This document shows positions 25,838 through 34,875 of a stretch of DNA of 64,000 bases, one piece after another; positions within the stretch are counted from its first letter, which is position 1; the number at the start of each line of letters is the position of its first letter. Below the pieces are notes generated by a model. That model was not told the DNA's origin. It did no database searches and was given only the letters and a program-made list of their open reading frames with translations. Source of the DNA: Micromonospora antibiotica (GTDB lineage: Bacteria > Actinomycetota > Actinomycetes > Mycobacteriales > Micromonosporaceae); contig NZ_JAGFWR010000001.1 in assembly GCF_017599305.1 (NCBI RefSeq), forward strand, positions 496,001 through 560,000, written 5' to 3'. A program made the position numbers and the translations under genes.

Positions 25838-25909
25838 GTCCAGGGCCGAAAGGCGCGGAGCAGCCCCCGGCTCCGCCAGGCCAGTCCAGACCAGCATGAG
25901 GGAGCGGCA

Positions 25910-27448
25910 GTGCCCCGAGGCGATGGCCGGCTGAGCCACGACCTTGACCCCCAGCGACCCGGCCCCCAGGACGCCTGTGGCGTCTTCGGCGTCTGGGCCC
26001 CGGGTGAAGAGGTTGCCAATCTCACCTATTTCGGTCTGTACGCCCTCCAGCACCGCGGCCAGGAGGCCGCCGGCATCGCGGTGAGCGACGGATCGGGTGT
26101 GGTGGTCTACAAGGACCTGGGTCTGGTGGCCCAGGTGTTCGACGAGCCGACGCTGAAGAGCCTGCGGGGCCATCTGGCGATCGGGCATGCGCGTTACTCC
26201 ACCACCGGTGGCTCGACCTGGGAAAATGCCCAGCCGACGATCCGTTCGACCACGTCGGGCACCACGATCGCCCTGGCGCACAACGGCAACCTGGTCAACA
26301 CCGCCGAGCTGCAGAAGGAGGTCGCCGAGCGCGGCCTGCTCGACGACGGGGCCACCAACGACACCTCACTGGTGACCATGCTGCTGGCCAGCCGCCCCGA
26401 CCTGTCGGTGGAGGCCGCCGCGCTGGAGGTGCTGCCGCAGCTGCGCGGCGCGTTCAGCTTCGTCTTCATGGACGAGTCGACCCTCTACGCCGCCCGTGAC
26501 CCGCACGGCGTCCGCCCGCTGGTGCTCGGCCGGTTGGAACGCGGCTGGGTGGTGGCCAGCGAGACCGCCGCGCTGGACATCGTCGGCGCGAGCGTGGTGC
26601 GCGAGGTGGAGCCGGGTGAGCTGATCGCGATCGACGAGGAGGGGCTGCGGTCCAGCCGGTTCGCCGCGCCGGAGCCCAAGGGCTGCCTCTTCGAGTACGT
26701 CTACATCGCCCGCCCGGACGCCACCATCGCCGGCCGCAACGTGCACGCCGCCCGGGTGCAGATCGGCCGGCAACTCGCCAAGGAGCACCCGGTCGAGGCG
26801 GACCTGGTGATCCCGGTGCCCGAGTCGGGCACGCCGGCCGCCATCGGTTACGCCGAGGCGTCCGGCATCACCTACGGCGCCGGCCTGATGAAGAACCCGT
26901 ACGTCGGGCGTACCTTCATCCAGCCGTCGCAGACCCTGCGTCAGCTCGGCGTACGACTCAAGCTGAACCCGCTGCGGGAGAACGTGCGGGGCAAGCGGCT
27001 GGTCGTGGTCGACGACTCGATCGTGCGCGGCAACACCCAGCGGGCGATCGTGCGGATGCTCCGCGAGGCGGGTGCGCTGGAGGTCCACGTCCGGATCTCC
27101 TCCCCGCCGGTGAACTGGCCGTGCTTCTACGGCATCGACTTCGCCACCCGGGCCGAACTGCTGGCCAACGGGCTGGACAACGAGGGCATCCGGCGGTCGA
27201 TCGGTGCCGACACCCTCGGTTACGTCTCGCTCCCCGGTCTCATCGCCGCGACCGAACAACCCCGCAGCCGGCTCTGCCGGGCCTGCTTCGACGGGGAGTA
27301 CCCGATCGACCTGCCGGCCGGGAACCTGATCGGCAAGCACGTGCTCGAAGGGGTGGGCCGGCGGGTCGCCGACGCCCCGGACGCCTCCTCCGAGCACCAC
27401 ACACCGCTCGTCGCCACTCCGGGCGGCGCGACCGCCCACCGCCCGTAG
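25910..27448 (+). CDS. purF: amidophosphoribosyltransferase
   Basis: 512 aa; the committed step of purine synthesis (PRPP plus glutamine to phosphoribosylamine). The GTG at 25910 has GGGAG eight bases upstream. The predicted propeptide is residues 1-22, cleaved before C23 in DACGVFG, the N-terminal glutaminase nucleophile. The glutaminase domain continues with YALQHRGQE and the conserved HNGNLVN. The phosphoribosyltransferase half has the PRPP loop LVVVDDSIVRGNT. Late cysteines (RLCRACFDGEYP) suggest the Fe-S-type, oxygen-sensitive subgroup. Likely feedback-controlled by AMP and GMP as in the family. Confidence 0.96.
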   Translation: MPRGDGRLSHDLDPQRPGPQDACGVFGVWAPGEEVANLTYFGLYALQHRGQEAAGIAVSDGSGVVVYKDLGLVAQVFDEPTLKSLRGHLAIGHARYSTTGGSTWENAQPTIRSTTSGTTIALAHNGNLVNTAELQKEVAERGLLDDGATNDTSLVTMLLASRPDLSVEAAALEVLPQLRGAFSFVFMDESTLYAARDPHGVRPLVLGRLERGWVVASETAALDIVGASVVREVEPGELIAIDEEGLRSSRFAAPEPKGCLFEYVYIARPDATIAGRNVHAARVQIGRQLAKEHPVEADLVIPVPESGTPAAIGYAEASGITYGAGLMKNPYVGRTFIQPSQTLRQLGVRLKLNPLRENVRGKRLVVVDDSIVRGNTQRAIVRMLREAGALEVHVRISSPPVNWPCFYGIDFATRAELLANGLDNEGIRRSIGADTLGYVSLPGLIAATEQPRSRLCRACFDGEYPIDLPAGNLIGKHVLEGVGRRVADAPDASSEHHTPLVATPGGATAHRP

Positions 27449-27507
27449 TACACCGGGGCCGTCCGGCCACCGTCGGCGCGGCACCGAGAACCACAAAGGG
27501 GAGAACC

Positions 27508-28662
27508 GTGACCTACGTGTCCGAGCGCAGCGGCGCAGGAAGTAGCCCGAGCGGCGCCGGTGGCGACCGCCAGCCCTGGACGGCGGGCACCAGCCGCACC
27601 ACCCGCAAACGCTCGGTCTCGTACGCCGACGCCGGGGTGTCGATCGAGGCGGGCGACCGGGCGGTGGAGCTGCTCAAGTCCAAGGTGAGGGAGACCCGGC
27701 GGCCGGAGGTCATGGGTGACCTGGGCGGCTTCGCGGGCCTGTTCCGGCTGGACACCAAGAAGTACAAGAACCCGATCCTGGCGTCCTCCACCGACGGGGT
27801 GGGCACCAAGCTGGTCATCGCCCAGCAGCTCGACATCCACGACACGATCGGCATCGACCTGGTCGCGATGGTCGTGGACGACCTGGTGGCGTGCGGGGCC
27901 GAGCCGCTGTTCCTGCTCGACTACATCGCCACCGGCGAGGTCGTGCCGGACCGGGTCGCCGAGATCGGCGCGGGCATCGCCGACGGTTGCCGGTACGCCG
28001 GCTGCGCGCTGCTCGGTGGCGAGACCGCCGAGCACCCGGGCGTGCTGCGTCCCGACGAGTACGACGTCTCCGCCACCGGGGTCGGGGTGGTGGAGGAGAG
28101 CGAGATCCTCAGCCCGGACCGGGTCGAGGTGGGCGACGTGGTGATCGCGATGCGTTCGTCCGGGCTGCACTCCAACGGCTACTCGCTGGTGCGGCACGTG
28201 CTGCTCGGTGCCGGCCGGATGCGGTTGGACGTGGTGATCGACGACTTCGGCCGGCAGCGCACGCTCGGCGAGGAGCTGCTCACCCCGACCAAGATCTACG
28301 CGCAGGACTGCCTGAAGCTGATCACCGAGGCGGAGGTGCGCTCGATCGCCCACGTCACCGGCGGCGGCATCCCCGGCAACCTGGTCCGGGTGCTGCCCGA
28401 GCACGTCGACGCGGTGGTCAACCGGGCCACCTGGAAGCCGCAGCCGATCTTCGACCTGATCCAGTCCAAGGGCCGGATCGAGGACTCGGACATGGAGTCG
28501 ACGTTCAACATGGGCGTCGGCATGTTCGCCATCGTCTCCGCCGAGGACGCCGACCGCGCGCTGGCCACCCTCGCCGGCCGGGGCGTGGACGCCTGGCAGG
28601 CCGGCGAGATCATCGAGGGCACCGGCAACGTCCAGATGGTCGGCCAGCACACCCGGGGCTGA
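27508..28662 (+). CDS. purM: phosphoribosylformylglycinamidine cyclo-ligase
   Basis: 384 aa; AIR synthetase, step five of purine synthesis. The GTG at 27508 follows AAAGGGGAG. Core motifs: SYADAGVSIEAGD, STDGVGTKL, a GAEPLFLLDYIATG segment, LGGETAEHPGVL and THVTGGGIPGNL. The first 40 residues are a Ser/Gly-rich extension. It is separated by 59 bases from purF and probably transcribed with it. Confidence 0.96.
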   Translation: MTYVSERSGAGSSPSGAGGDRQPWTAGTSRTTRKRSVSYADAGVSIEAGDRAVELLKSKVRETRRPEVMGDLGGFAGLFRLDTKKYKNPILASSTDGVGTKLVIAQQLDIHDTIGIDLVAMVVDDLVACGAEPLFLLDYIATGEVVPDRVAEIGAGIADGCRYAGCALLGGETAEHPGVLRPDEYDVSATGVGVVEESEILSPDRVEVGDVVIAMRSSGLHSNGYSLVRHVLLGAGRMRLDVVIDDFGRQRTLGEELLTPTKIYAQDCLKLITEAEVRSIAHVTGGGIPGNLVRVLPEHVDAVVNRATWKPQPIFDLIQSKGRIEDSDMESTFNMGVGMFAIVSAEDADRALATLAGRGVDAWQAGEIIEGTGNVQMVGQHTRG

Positions 28663-28762
28663 TCACCTTGCGCTGATCGGCCGAGCATCTGATCGGGGGT
28701 TCACCCGAGCGGCCATCGCCGCCTAGCCTGAAGGACACTTCGGGCAAGCGGGAGGAGGGTCG

Positions 28763-29896
28763 ATGACTGCTCGTGTCCGGTCCGTGACGGGCATGCGGGG
28801 CGTCGCGGCGATCCCGTCGTACGTGGTGATGCAGCCGACGACGCTGTGCAACCTCGACTGCGCGTACTGCTATCTGCCGCACCGGGCGGTCGACCGGCGG
28901 ATGCCGGTGGCGGTGGCCGAGGCGGTGGCCGCCGCGGTGGCCCCCTGGGCGGCGCAGGGCCGGTTCTCGGTGGTCTGGCACGGCGGGGAGCCGCTCGCCG
29001 CCGGGCGGGAGCATCTGGCCGCGCTGATCGCCCCGTTCCCCGCCGGGGTCGAGCACCATGTGCAGACCAACGCCACGTTGATCGACGACGCCTGGTGCGC
29101 GTTCTTCGTCGAGCACGGGGTGCGGGTCAGTGTGAGCGTGGACGGCCCACCCGACCGCAACGGGGAGCGGGTGACCCGGGCCGGCCGGCCGGCGTACGAC
29201 CGGATCGTCCGGGGGATCGCCGCGTTGCGTCGGCACGGTCTGCCGTTCTCGGCGCTGGCGGTGGTGAGCCGGCCGACGCCGGGGCTCGCCACGGAACTGT
29301 ACGACTACTTCCTCGACCTGGGTTGTGACGTCCTCGGCCTGAACATCGAGGAGACCGAGGGGGTCAACACCCGCAGCAACGCCTACGACGCGGCGACGGT
29401 GACCGGGTTCTGGGCGGAGCTGGTGTCGGCCTGGCGGCGGACACCGCGGCTGCACCTGCGGGAGGTGGAGTGGTCGTTGCGGTACGCGGCGGCGGTGCTC
29501 GACGGCGCGGAGGGTGACCTGCTGCCCCGGCAGCTCGACCCGATCCCGACGATCGGGCACGACGGCTCGGTGACCGTGCTCTCCCCCGAGCTGGCCGGCT
29601 TCTCCGACGCCCGCTACGGCGACTTCAGCAGCGGCAACGTGCTGGCCACCCCACTGGCCGAGATCCTGGCCGGGGCGGCGGGCACGGACTGGGTGGGTGA
29701 GTTCCTCACCGGTGTCGAGGCGTGCCGGTCATCCTGCCCGTACTTCGGCTTCTGCGGCGGTGGCCACGCGGCCAACCGCTACTTCGAGCAGGGGCGGTTC
29801 GACGGTACGGAGACCGAGCACTGCCGCAACAGCAAGATCCGCCTATTGGAGGGAGTGTTGGAGCATGCCCGAGACCACGAGTCACCGGTCGCCTGA
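28763..29896 (+). CDS. radical SAM/SPASM peptide maturase (cyclophane-forming type)
   Basis: 377 aa. The cluster-binding CxxxCxxC is C29-C33-C36 (TLCNLDCAYCY), followed by a SAM-binding GGEP motif. The C-terminal SPASM-like region carries CRSSCPYFGFCGGG and a last CRN for auxiliary clusters. Its gene overlaps the start of a peptide gene with aromatic-X-Asn motifs, so I predict it crosslinks aromatic side chains to the beta-carbon two residues on, as in three-residue cyclophane (triceptide) enzymes. It resembles the actinobacterial AmcB type, from memory. GGGAGGAGG precedes the ATG. No transporter or protease follows directly. Confidence 0.85.
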   Translation: MTARVRSVTGMRGVAAIPSYVVMQPTTLCNLDCAYCYLPHRAVDRRMPVAVAEAVAAAVAPWAAQGRFSVVWHGGEPLAAGREHLAALIAPFPAGVEHHVQTNATLIDDAWCAFFVEHGVRVSVSVDGPPDRNGERVTRAGRPAYDRIVRGIAALRRHGLPFSALAVVSRPTPGLATELYDYFLDLGCDVLGLNIEETEGVNTRSNAYDAATVTGFWAELVSAWRRTPRLHLREVEWSLRYAAAVLDGAEGDLLPRQLDPIPTIGHDGSVTVLSPELAGFSDARYGDFSSGNVLATPLAEILAGAAGTDWVGEFLTGVEACRSSCPYFGFCGGGHAANRYFEQGRFDGTETEHCRNSKIRLLEGVLEHARDHESPVA

Positions 29897-30098
29897 GCGC
29901 GTCGGGGCTGGCACGGACCAGGTCGCCGACCGGGTGCGGGAGGCCGCTGGGGAGATCTCCGCCCTGCTCCACGAGGCTGACGCCGCGCGTCGTTCCCGGT
30001 CGGAGGCGTCGGGCGGGGAGGGTGCCGGCGCGGTGTGCGCCTGGAACCACTTCGAGAACATCCCGACCTTCTACAACTGGAACAACCGACCGCGTTGA
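29865..30098 (+). CDS. RiPP precursor peptide, multi-cyclophane type
   Basis: 77 aa from the ATG at 29865, with GGAGGG and GGAG inside the maturase end; the gene overlaps the maturase by 32 bases in another frame. The leader (1-56) is charged and helical (ADRVREAAGEISALLHEAD). The core (57-77) is AVCAWNHFENIPTFYNWNNR followed by a few polar residues and holds four possible crosslink triplets: W60-N-H62, F63-E-N65, F69-Y-N71 and W72-N-N74. A lone C58 is present. There is no export signal, so leader removal and export need factors elsewhere. Similar to AmcA-type precursors as I recall them. Confidence 0.8.
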   Translation: MPETTSHRSPERVGAGTDQVADRVREAAGEISALLHEADAARRSRSEASGGEGAGAVCAWNHFENIPTFYNWNNRPR

Positions 30099-30147
30099 GC
30101 CCGGCGACGACGGTTCACCGCACCGGCCGGGTAGCGGTGGCCGCCGG

Positions 30148-30204
30148 GATCAGGGACCGCGCCGATCGGCCGGAGCGTGCTCCGGGACGGCGGGGTCCCT
30201 GATC
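30148..30204 (+). other. long-range hairpin after the RiPP gene
   Basis: GATCAGGGACC (30148-30158) pairs with GGTCCCTGATC (30194-30204). The 35-base interior holds a small GGAGC/GCTCC hairpin. It may be a terminator or stable mRNA end for the precursor transcript. Confidence 0.55.
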
Positions 30205-30239
30205 GTCGGTGGTAGCGCCGCTCTGGTCGGGCACATGCG

Positions 30240-30268
30240 TGAGCACGCGGAGAGTTGCCGCGTGCTCA
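30240..30268. terminator. bidirectional terminator between the RiPP genes and DUF3073
   Basis: TGAGCACGCGG (30240-30250) and CCGCGTGCTCA (30258-30268), a perfect 11-bp stem with a 7-base loop, lie between convergent genes. Confidence 0.85.
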
Positions 30269-30281
30269 ATGTGACCGGAGG

Positions 30282-30500
30282 TCAGCGGGTCGCCGGAGCC
30301 CAGGGGTCCGGATCGTCGCCCGCATGATCCTCGTCGTCGTCGTCGACATACTCTTTGTAGTCGTCGTCGAAGTGCTGTTCGGACTTCCCACCAGCACTCG
30401 CCAATTCGCGCTGCAAGGCGGTGAGGTCGGTGTTCGGGGAGTGGTACTTCAACTCCCGGGCCACCTTTGTCTGCTTGGCCTTAGCACGGCCGCGCCCCAT
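30282..30500 (-). CDS. DUF3073 family small protein
   Basis: 72 aa from the ATG at 30500. It begins GRGRAKAKQTKVARELKY, the basic hallmark of DUF3073, and then turns highly acidic (DDDYKEYVDDDDEDH). It is conserved in actinobacteria next to purM and vdh, but its function is unknown. The basic-then-acidic layout suggests nucleic acid or ribosome contact; that is inference only. Confidence 0.85.
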   Translation of the reverse strand: MGRGRAKAKQTKVARELKYHSPNTDLTALQRELASAGGKSEQHFDDDYKEYVDDDDEDHAGDDPDPWAPATR

Positions 30501-30805
30501 GGCTCGACCCCCTCGCACAGAATGCGGGGCAGCCCGAAGGCGGGCCCCGATGACGTCAGGCATCTCTCGTGGCTCTTACGGTACATGGGGATGCCACCGT
30601 TCGGCACCTCGGGTTACCGTCTGCCGGCCCTGCGCGTCGCAGTCACCCGGCCGTCACCGATTGTACCGGGTAAGGGGTGATCGCCGGAGCTGCCCATGAC
30701 GCCGGTCAAACCATCCCAAAAGCCACGTAATCCCCATGCTGTCGAGCGGGTGTCCCCACCCCGGCGGCGGTCGGGCCGGGAACCCGGTGGGCCGCCGGGG
30801 GCGGT
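30501..30805. other. intergenic spacer between DUF3073 and vdh
   Basis: About 300 bases with no convincing gene. It should carry the DUF3073 promoter on the minus strand; I do not see a clear -35/-10 pair. Confidence 0.4.
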
Positions 30806-30838
30806 GTCCCGGGCGCGGCCGGCCGCCAGGCCCGGGAC
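30806..30838 (-). terminator. terminator of vdh
   Basis: GTCCCGGGC (30806-30814) and GCCCGGGAC (30830-30838) form a 9-bp stem enclosing GCGGCCGGCCGC. It lies seven bases after the vdh stop on the minus strand. Confidence 0.75.
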
Positions 30839-30844
30839 GGACGC

Positions 30845-31927
30845 TCACCGCAGGTGGATGGCGCGCAGCCGGCCCACCTCGGCCATCCGGCGCTCGGCCA
30901 GCCGGTCGGCCGCCACGGCCGGCGGCACCCCCTCGTCGTCGGCCAGCCGCAGGATCTGCCGGGTGGTGTCGAAGATCCGGGTGGCCCGCAGCTTCGCCCG
31001 GTCGAAGTTGAAGCCCTCGATCTCGTCCGCGACCTGGATCACACCGCCGGCGTTGACCACGTAGTCGGGGGCGTAGAGGACCCCCCGGTCGGCGAGCTGC
31101 TTCTCGATGCCCGGATGGGCGAGCTGGTTGTTGGCCGCCCCGGCGACCACCCGGGCCCGCAGCGCCGGCACGGTGTCGTCGTTGAGCGCCCCGCCCAGGG
31201 CGCACGGGGCGTACACGTCGATGTCGGCGGCGACCAGCGCGGAGGTGTCGTCGACCAGGGTGACGCCGGGATGGTTGGTCCGCGCCCACGCCAGTGCCCT
31301 CGGGTCGACGTCGGTCGCCACCACCTCGGCCCCGTCATCGACCAGGTGACCGGTCAGGTGCCGGCCGACCTTGCCGAGCCCGGCCACCCCGACCCGACGC
31401 CCGCGCAGGCTCGGGGTGCCCCACACGTGCTCGGCGGCGGCCCGCATCCCCTGGAAGACCCCCCAGGCGGTGAGGACCGACGAGTCGCCCGCGCCGCCGT
31501 GCTCCACGCTGCGGCCGGTCACGTAGCGCGTCTCCCGCGCGATCACGTCCATGTCCGCCACGAAGGTGCCGACGTCGCAGGCGGTGTAGTAGCGCCCACC
31601 CAGGGACTGCACGAACCGGCCGTACGCGCGCAGCAGCGACTCGCTCTTGAGCTGGTCCGGGTCACCCCAGATGACCGCCTTGCCGCCGCCCAGGTCCAGC
31701 CCGGCCAGGGCGTTCTTGTACGCCATCCCCCGGGACAGGTCCAGCACGTCGGCCAGTGCCGCCGCTTCGCTGGCGTACGGGTAGAACCGGGTGCCGCCGA
31801 GCGCGGGGCCCAGCGCGGTCGAGTAGATACCGATGATCGCCCTGAGGCCGCTCTGCCTGTCCTGACAGAAGACGACCTGCTCGTGACCGGCTGATCCCGG
31901 GTCGTCGGTGCTCGCGAATACGCCCAT
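30845..31927 (-). CDS. vdh: valine (branched-chain amino acid) dehydrogenase
   Basis: 360 aa of the Glu/Leu/Phe/Val dehydrogenase family. It oxidatively deaminates valine to 2-ketoisovalerate with NAD+, feeding branched acyl-CoA starter units. GGGTRFYPY, the catalytic Lys in [18 protein letters not shown], and the Asp of YYTACDVGT are seen. The NAD fold reads [12 protein letters not shown]. Valine rather than leucine use is inferred from length and the bldC-side location. It ends near its own terminator and is divergent from the next gene. Confidence 0.9.
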   Translation of the reverse strand: MGVFASTDDPGSAGHEQVVFCQDRQSGLRAIIGIYSTALGPALGGTRFYPYASEAAALADVLDLSRGMAYKNALAGLDLGGGKAVIWGDPDQLKSESLLRAYGRFVQSLGGRYYTACDVGTFVADMDVIARETRYVTGRSVEHGGAGDSSVLTAWGVFQGMRAAAEHVWGTPSLRGRRVGVAGLGKVGRHLTGHLVDDGAEVVATDVDPRALAWARTNHPGVTLVDDTSALVAADIDVYAPCALGGALNDDTVPALRARVVAGAANNQLAHPGIEKQLADRGVLYAPDYVVNAGGVIQVADEIEGFNFDRAKLRATRIFDTTRQILRLADDEGVPPAVAADRLAERRMAEVGRLRAIHLR

Positions 31928-32191
31928 GGCACGCTCCTGTGTCGGTGTGCGCCCTCGTGGGGCGCGGACCTGGTCGGCTGCCGGCGGGGATGGTGCCGGC
32001 CCCTGACCAGCCTAGTGGCGGTCGGAGACCGTGCCGTAGCCCGACGGGCCCGGCACCGGGTCGTCCGCCGCCGACCGGCCCCGGTCCGGCCGGACCACCC
32101 GGCACCGGGTCACCTGCCGCCCGCCGGGCACCGGCCCGGCCGGGCACGACGGCGGCGGCACCGGCACCGGGTTTCGTGGGAGGATCGCGCG

Positions 32192-33031
32192 GTGCCGTCG
32201 CTCTTCGCTTCTTACCTGCGCGTGTACGAGCCGCTGACCGCCTTCGACCGGGACCGTCAGTCGTACTGGCGGCGCTACGTGCGGGAAGGGCGGGCGGTGG
32301 CCCCGTTGGAGGGGCCGGGCCGGCAACGGACCTCGGTCATCGCGGCGCTCGGCGCGGGCTGGACCCGGCTGCCCGACCTGCCCGACGAGGCGTACGTGCT
32401 GGAGATCGACGATGCCCTGCTGGTCTGCCCCTGGAACCTGCGGGTCCGGGTCGCCGAGGCGGCGCTGAGCGCCCGCGAAGGGGTGCCGTCGGTGATCGCC
32501 GACGCGTTCGTCCCGCCGATCCTGGCCGGGCAGGCCAAGTCGGTGGTGGAGGACTGGCGCAGCGGTGCCCGGGTGCTGGAGCACGGGGTGCCCCGGCTGC
32601 ACGAGCAGATCGCCACCTGGGGCGTACCGCTGCGGTGGTTCGTGCTCTTCGAGGGGGGCGAGCGGGACCTGGTCACCCGGCCGGGGCGGCGGGCGTTGCG
32701 CTACCGGACGGAGATCTCCAGGGCCCGGCGACGGGCCTCCCGGGCGCTGTCGGTGCTGAAGAAGTCGATCGGTGAGGCGCCGATCACCGAGGCGGTGGAG
32801 GAGGCCGCCCGGTGGTTGGAGGAGTTCCACCCGCGCTCGGTGGTCGAGCTGGACTACGGCGGTCTCGTGCAGTTGCTCTCCGACGAGACGCTGGCGGGGG
32901 ACGACTCGCCGGAGCTGGTGGCGACGGGTCTGGCCGGGCTCTCCCGGGGTGAGGCGGACGAGGCGTCGGCGGCCTATGACCAACTGGTTGCCAGGTGGCG
33001 GGCGATCCAGTTGCTGGAGCGGTGCAATTAG
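32192..33031 (+). CDS. conserved actinobacterial protein of unknown function, upstream of bldC
   Basis: 279 aa from the GTG at 32192, behind GTGGGAGG; the longer frame has no site. It starts PSLFASYLRVYEPLTAFDRDRQSYW, is mostly alpha-helical with many Arg and Glu, and has no signal, membrane segment or catalytic motif that I know. The gene between vdh and bldC looks conserved in Streptomyces (same order as I remember it), suggesting a shared cellular role. No function is proposed. Confidence 0.75.
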   Translation: MPSLFASYLRVYEPLTAFDRDRQSYWRRYVREGRAVAPLEGPGRQRTSVIAALGAGWTRLPDLPDEAYVLEIDDALLVCPWNLRVRVAEAALSAREGVPSVIADAFVPPILAGQAKSVVEDWRSGARVLEHGVPRLHEQIATWGVPLRWFVLFEGGERDLVTRPGRRALRYRTEISRARRRASRALSVLKKSIGEAPITEAVEEAARWLEEFHPRSVVELDYGGLVQLLSDETLAGDDSPELVATGLAGLSRGEADEASAAYDQLVARWRAIQLLERCN

Positions 33032-33077
33032 CCATAAAACGCCCAGTAACAACGCCAACCATGAGACAGTCTCGTAG

Positions 33078-33099
33078 TTGACGCATCACGAACCGTGAT
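33078..33099 (+). promoter_or_regulatory. possible bldC upstream control region
   Basis: TTGACG (33078-33083) resembles a -35. It is followed by the palindrome ATCACG-AAC-CGTGAT (33085-33099). No good -10 at 16-18 bases is evident. The palindrome lies about 185 bases before bldC and could be a regulator site. Confidence 0.35.
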
Positions 33100-33282
33100 C
33101 ATGAGTCCGAATAAGGTACTTTCTGCCGTGTAAAAGTCAGATAAATCGGGCATGGTTCATCCGTCCGTCTAGGGACCTTCGGCCGTTCGGCCCATGTCGG
33201 ACATCGGGGACTAGCCGGACCATGGGAGACGCGTCGGCCGGCGGGACCCCGGCCGATGTCTATCCATGTGGAGGAGTGACCG

Positions 33283-33492
33283 ATGGCATCGCGAACGCAC
33301 GAACCAGAGCCGCTACTCACGCCGGCCGAGGTGGCGTCGATGTTCCGTGTCGACCCGAAGACGGTGACCCGGTGGGCCAAGGCGGGGAAGCTCAGCGCGA
33401 TCCGAACCCTGGGCGGACACCGTCGGTACCGTGAGTCGGAGGTGCGGGCGTTGCTACAGGGACAGATCCCCCAGCAGCGCCAGGGGGACTGA
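33283..33492 (+). CDS. bldC: developmental regulator BldC
   Basis: 69-aa MerR-type winged helix without an effector domain. LLTPAEVASMFRVDPKTVTRWAKAG is the helix-turn-helix, and RTLGGHRRYRESEV the wing. The near-identical layout to BldC of Streptomyces, which binds direct repeats cooperatively and delays sporulation, makes this a secure call. The ATG at 33283 follows GGAGGAG. Confidence 0.95.
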   Translation: MASRTHEPEPLLTPAEVASMFRVDPKTVTRWAKAGKLSAIRTLGGHRRYRESEVRALLQGQIPQQRQGD

Positions 33493-33601
33493 CCCGGTCA
33501 GAGCGTTTCGACCTCAGGGGCGGGCGGACGTCGCGGCAAGCGGCGACCGACCGCCCCTGAGTCATGTACGTGGTTGGTGCGGTCACCGGCCGGGCCGACG
33601 G

Positions 33602-33982
33602 TCACGGCCCGACGGTGACCCGGATACCGATGGTGCCCGCCTCGCCCCGGCGCAGCCGGCTGCCGAGCAGGGTCAACCGGCCCAGCAGCCGGTACTTGCG
33701 CTTGAGCAGGTCACGCACCCGGCTGCTCTCCTGCGGCCCACAGAGCACCGCGTGGCCCGGCACCGCCTCGCCCAGCGGACGGCCGCGCACGTCACAGGGG
33801 GCCACCGTCACCGTGCCGTCCCGCCGGATCCGCTTGACCTTGCCCGAGTCGGCGACCGTCCAGATCGCCAGGGTGTCGTCGTCACGGACCGCCCAGACCG
33901 GGGTGGACACCGCACGACCGTCCTTGCGGAACGTCGTCAGCAGGACGTACTTCTCCGCCGCCAGGCGGTCCAGATCGGTCAC
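33602..33982 (-). CDS. PPOX-class flavin/F420-dependent oxidoreductase
   Basis: 126 aa from the GTG at 33982. A split beta-barrel fold is indicated by KYVLLTTFRKDGRAVSTPVW, DTLAIWTVADSGKVKRIRRDGTVTVAPCD and a Gly-rich RGRPLGEAV segment, matching the small pyridoxamine-phosphate-oxidase-like F420 reductases of actinobacteria. Cofactor choice between F420, FMN and haem cannot be proved from sequence. Divergent from the methyltransferase 43 bases away; the two may share a promoter region. Confidence 0.8.
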   Translation of the reverse strand: MTDLDRLAAEKYVLLTTFRKDGRAVSTPVWAVRDDDTLAIWTVADSGKVKRIRRDGTVTVAPCDVRGRPLGEAVPGHAVLCGPQESSRVRDLLKRKYRLLGRLTLLGSRLRRGEAGTIGIRVTVGP

Positions 33983-34025
33983 GCCGCCCAGGATACGGCG
34001 ACCGCTCCCGGATAACGTGCAGGTC

Positions 34026-34817
34026 GTGACCGGAGAACCTCGGCTGGGCGACGTGTTCGGAGAACTGCTGCGCGACGCGTACGCGGTGCACACCGGGATC
34101 GGCCCCCGGCCGTTGGTCGGCGGACGGCTGCCCCGACCGGTCATCGAGATCATCGAACGGGACGACGGACTGGTCAACGGGGCCCCCGCCGCGCACTACC
34201 TCGACGGGCCGGAGCACTGGCAGCCGTACGACCACCGGGCCGTGGACCGGACCCGGGGGGCCACCCTGGACGTCGGCGTCGGGGGCGGGCGGATCGCGCT
34301 GGTGCTCCAGGAGCGCGGGGTGCCGGTCACCGGGCTGGACACCTCACCGGGGGCGCTGCGGGTCAGCCGGCACCGGGGGGTCCGCGACCTCGTCCTCGGC
34401 ACCGTCGACGAGCACGTCGCCGATGGCCGCCGCTACGACACGTTCCTGCTGCTCGGCAACAACCTGGGGCTGATCGAGGGGCGGGAGCGGGCCCCGGCGT
34501 TCCTCGCCGCGCTCGCCGCGCTGGCCCGGCCCGGCGCGCAGGTCATCGCACACGGCACCGACCCGTACGGCACCACCGACCCGGTGCACACCGGCTACCA
34601 CGAGTGGAACCGGCAGCGGGGGCGCCTCGGGGGGCAACTACGGTTGCGGCTGCGCTACCGCGAACTCGGTACCGAGTGGTTCGACTACCTGGTCTGCTCC
34701 GCCGAGGAGTTGGCCGAACTGGTCCGGGGCACCCCGTGGCGGCTGACCGACGTGGACGACCGCGACGCCCCGTACTACCTGGCCACCCTGCGGCTGGCGG
34801 GGCCCGGCGGGCGGTGA
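34026..34817 (+). CDS. class I SAM-dependent methyltransferase
   Basis: 263 aa from the GTG at 34026 (a GTG at 34017 is in frame too). The SAM-binding motif I reads TLDVGVGGGRIALVLQERG, followed by VTGLDTSPGAL (acidic motif II); a later YDTFLLLGNNLGL matches motif IV. The first 75 residues are a substrate-facing extension (RPVIEIIERDDGLVN). The target molecule is unknown, and it sits alone. Confidence 0.82.
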   Translation: MTGEPRLGDVFGELLRDAYAVHTGIGPRPLVGGRLPRPVIEIIERDDGLVNGAPAAHYLDGPEHWQPYDHRAVDRTRGATLDVGVGGGRIALVLQERGVPVTGLDTSPGALRVSRHRGVRDLVLGTVDEHVADGRRYDTFLLLGNNLGLIEGRERAPAFLAALAALARPGAQVIAHGTDPYGTTDPVHTGYHEWNRQRGRLGGQLRLRLRYRELGTEWFDYLVCSAEELAELVRGTPWRLTDVDDRDAPYYLATLRLAGPGGR

Positions 34818-34875
34818 TCGGGGCCCGGTGGGCGGTGAGCGGGGGCGGGGGCCCGGTCGGGCCCCCGCGTCCGGA

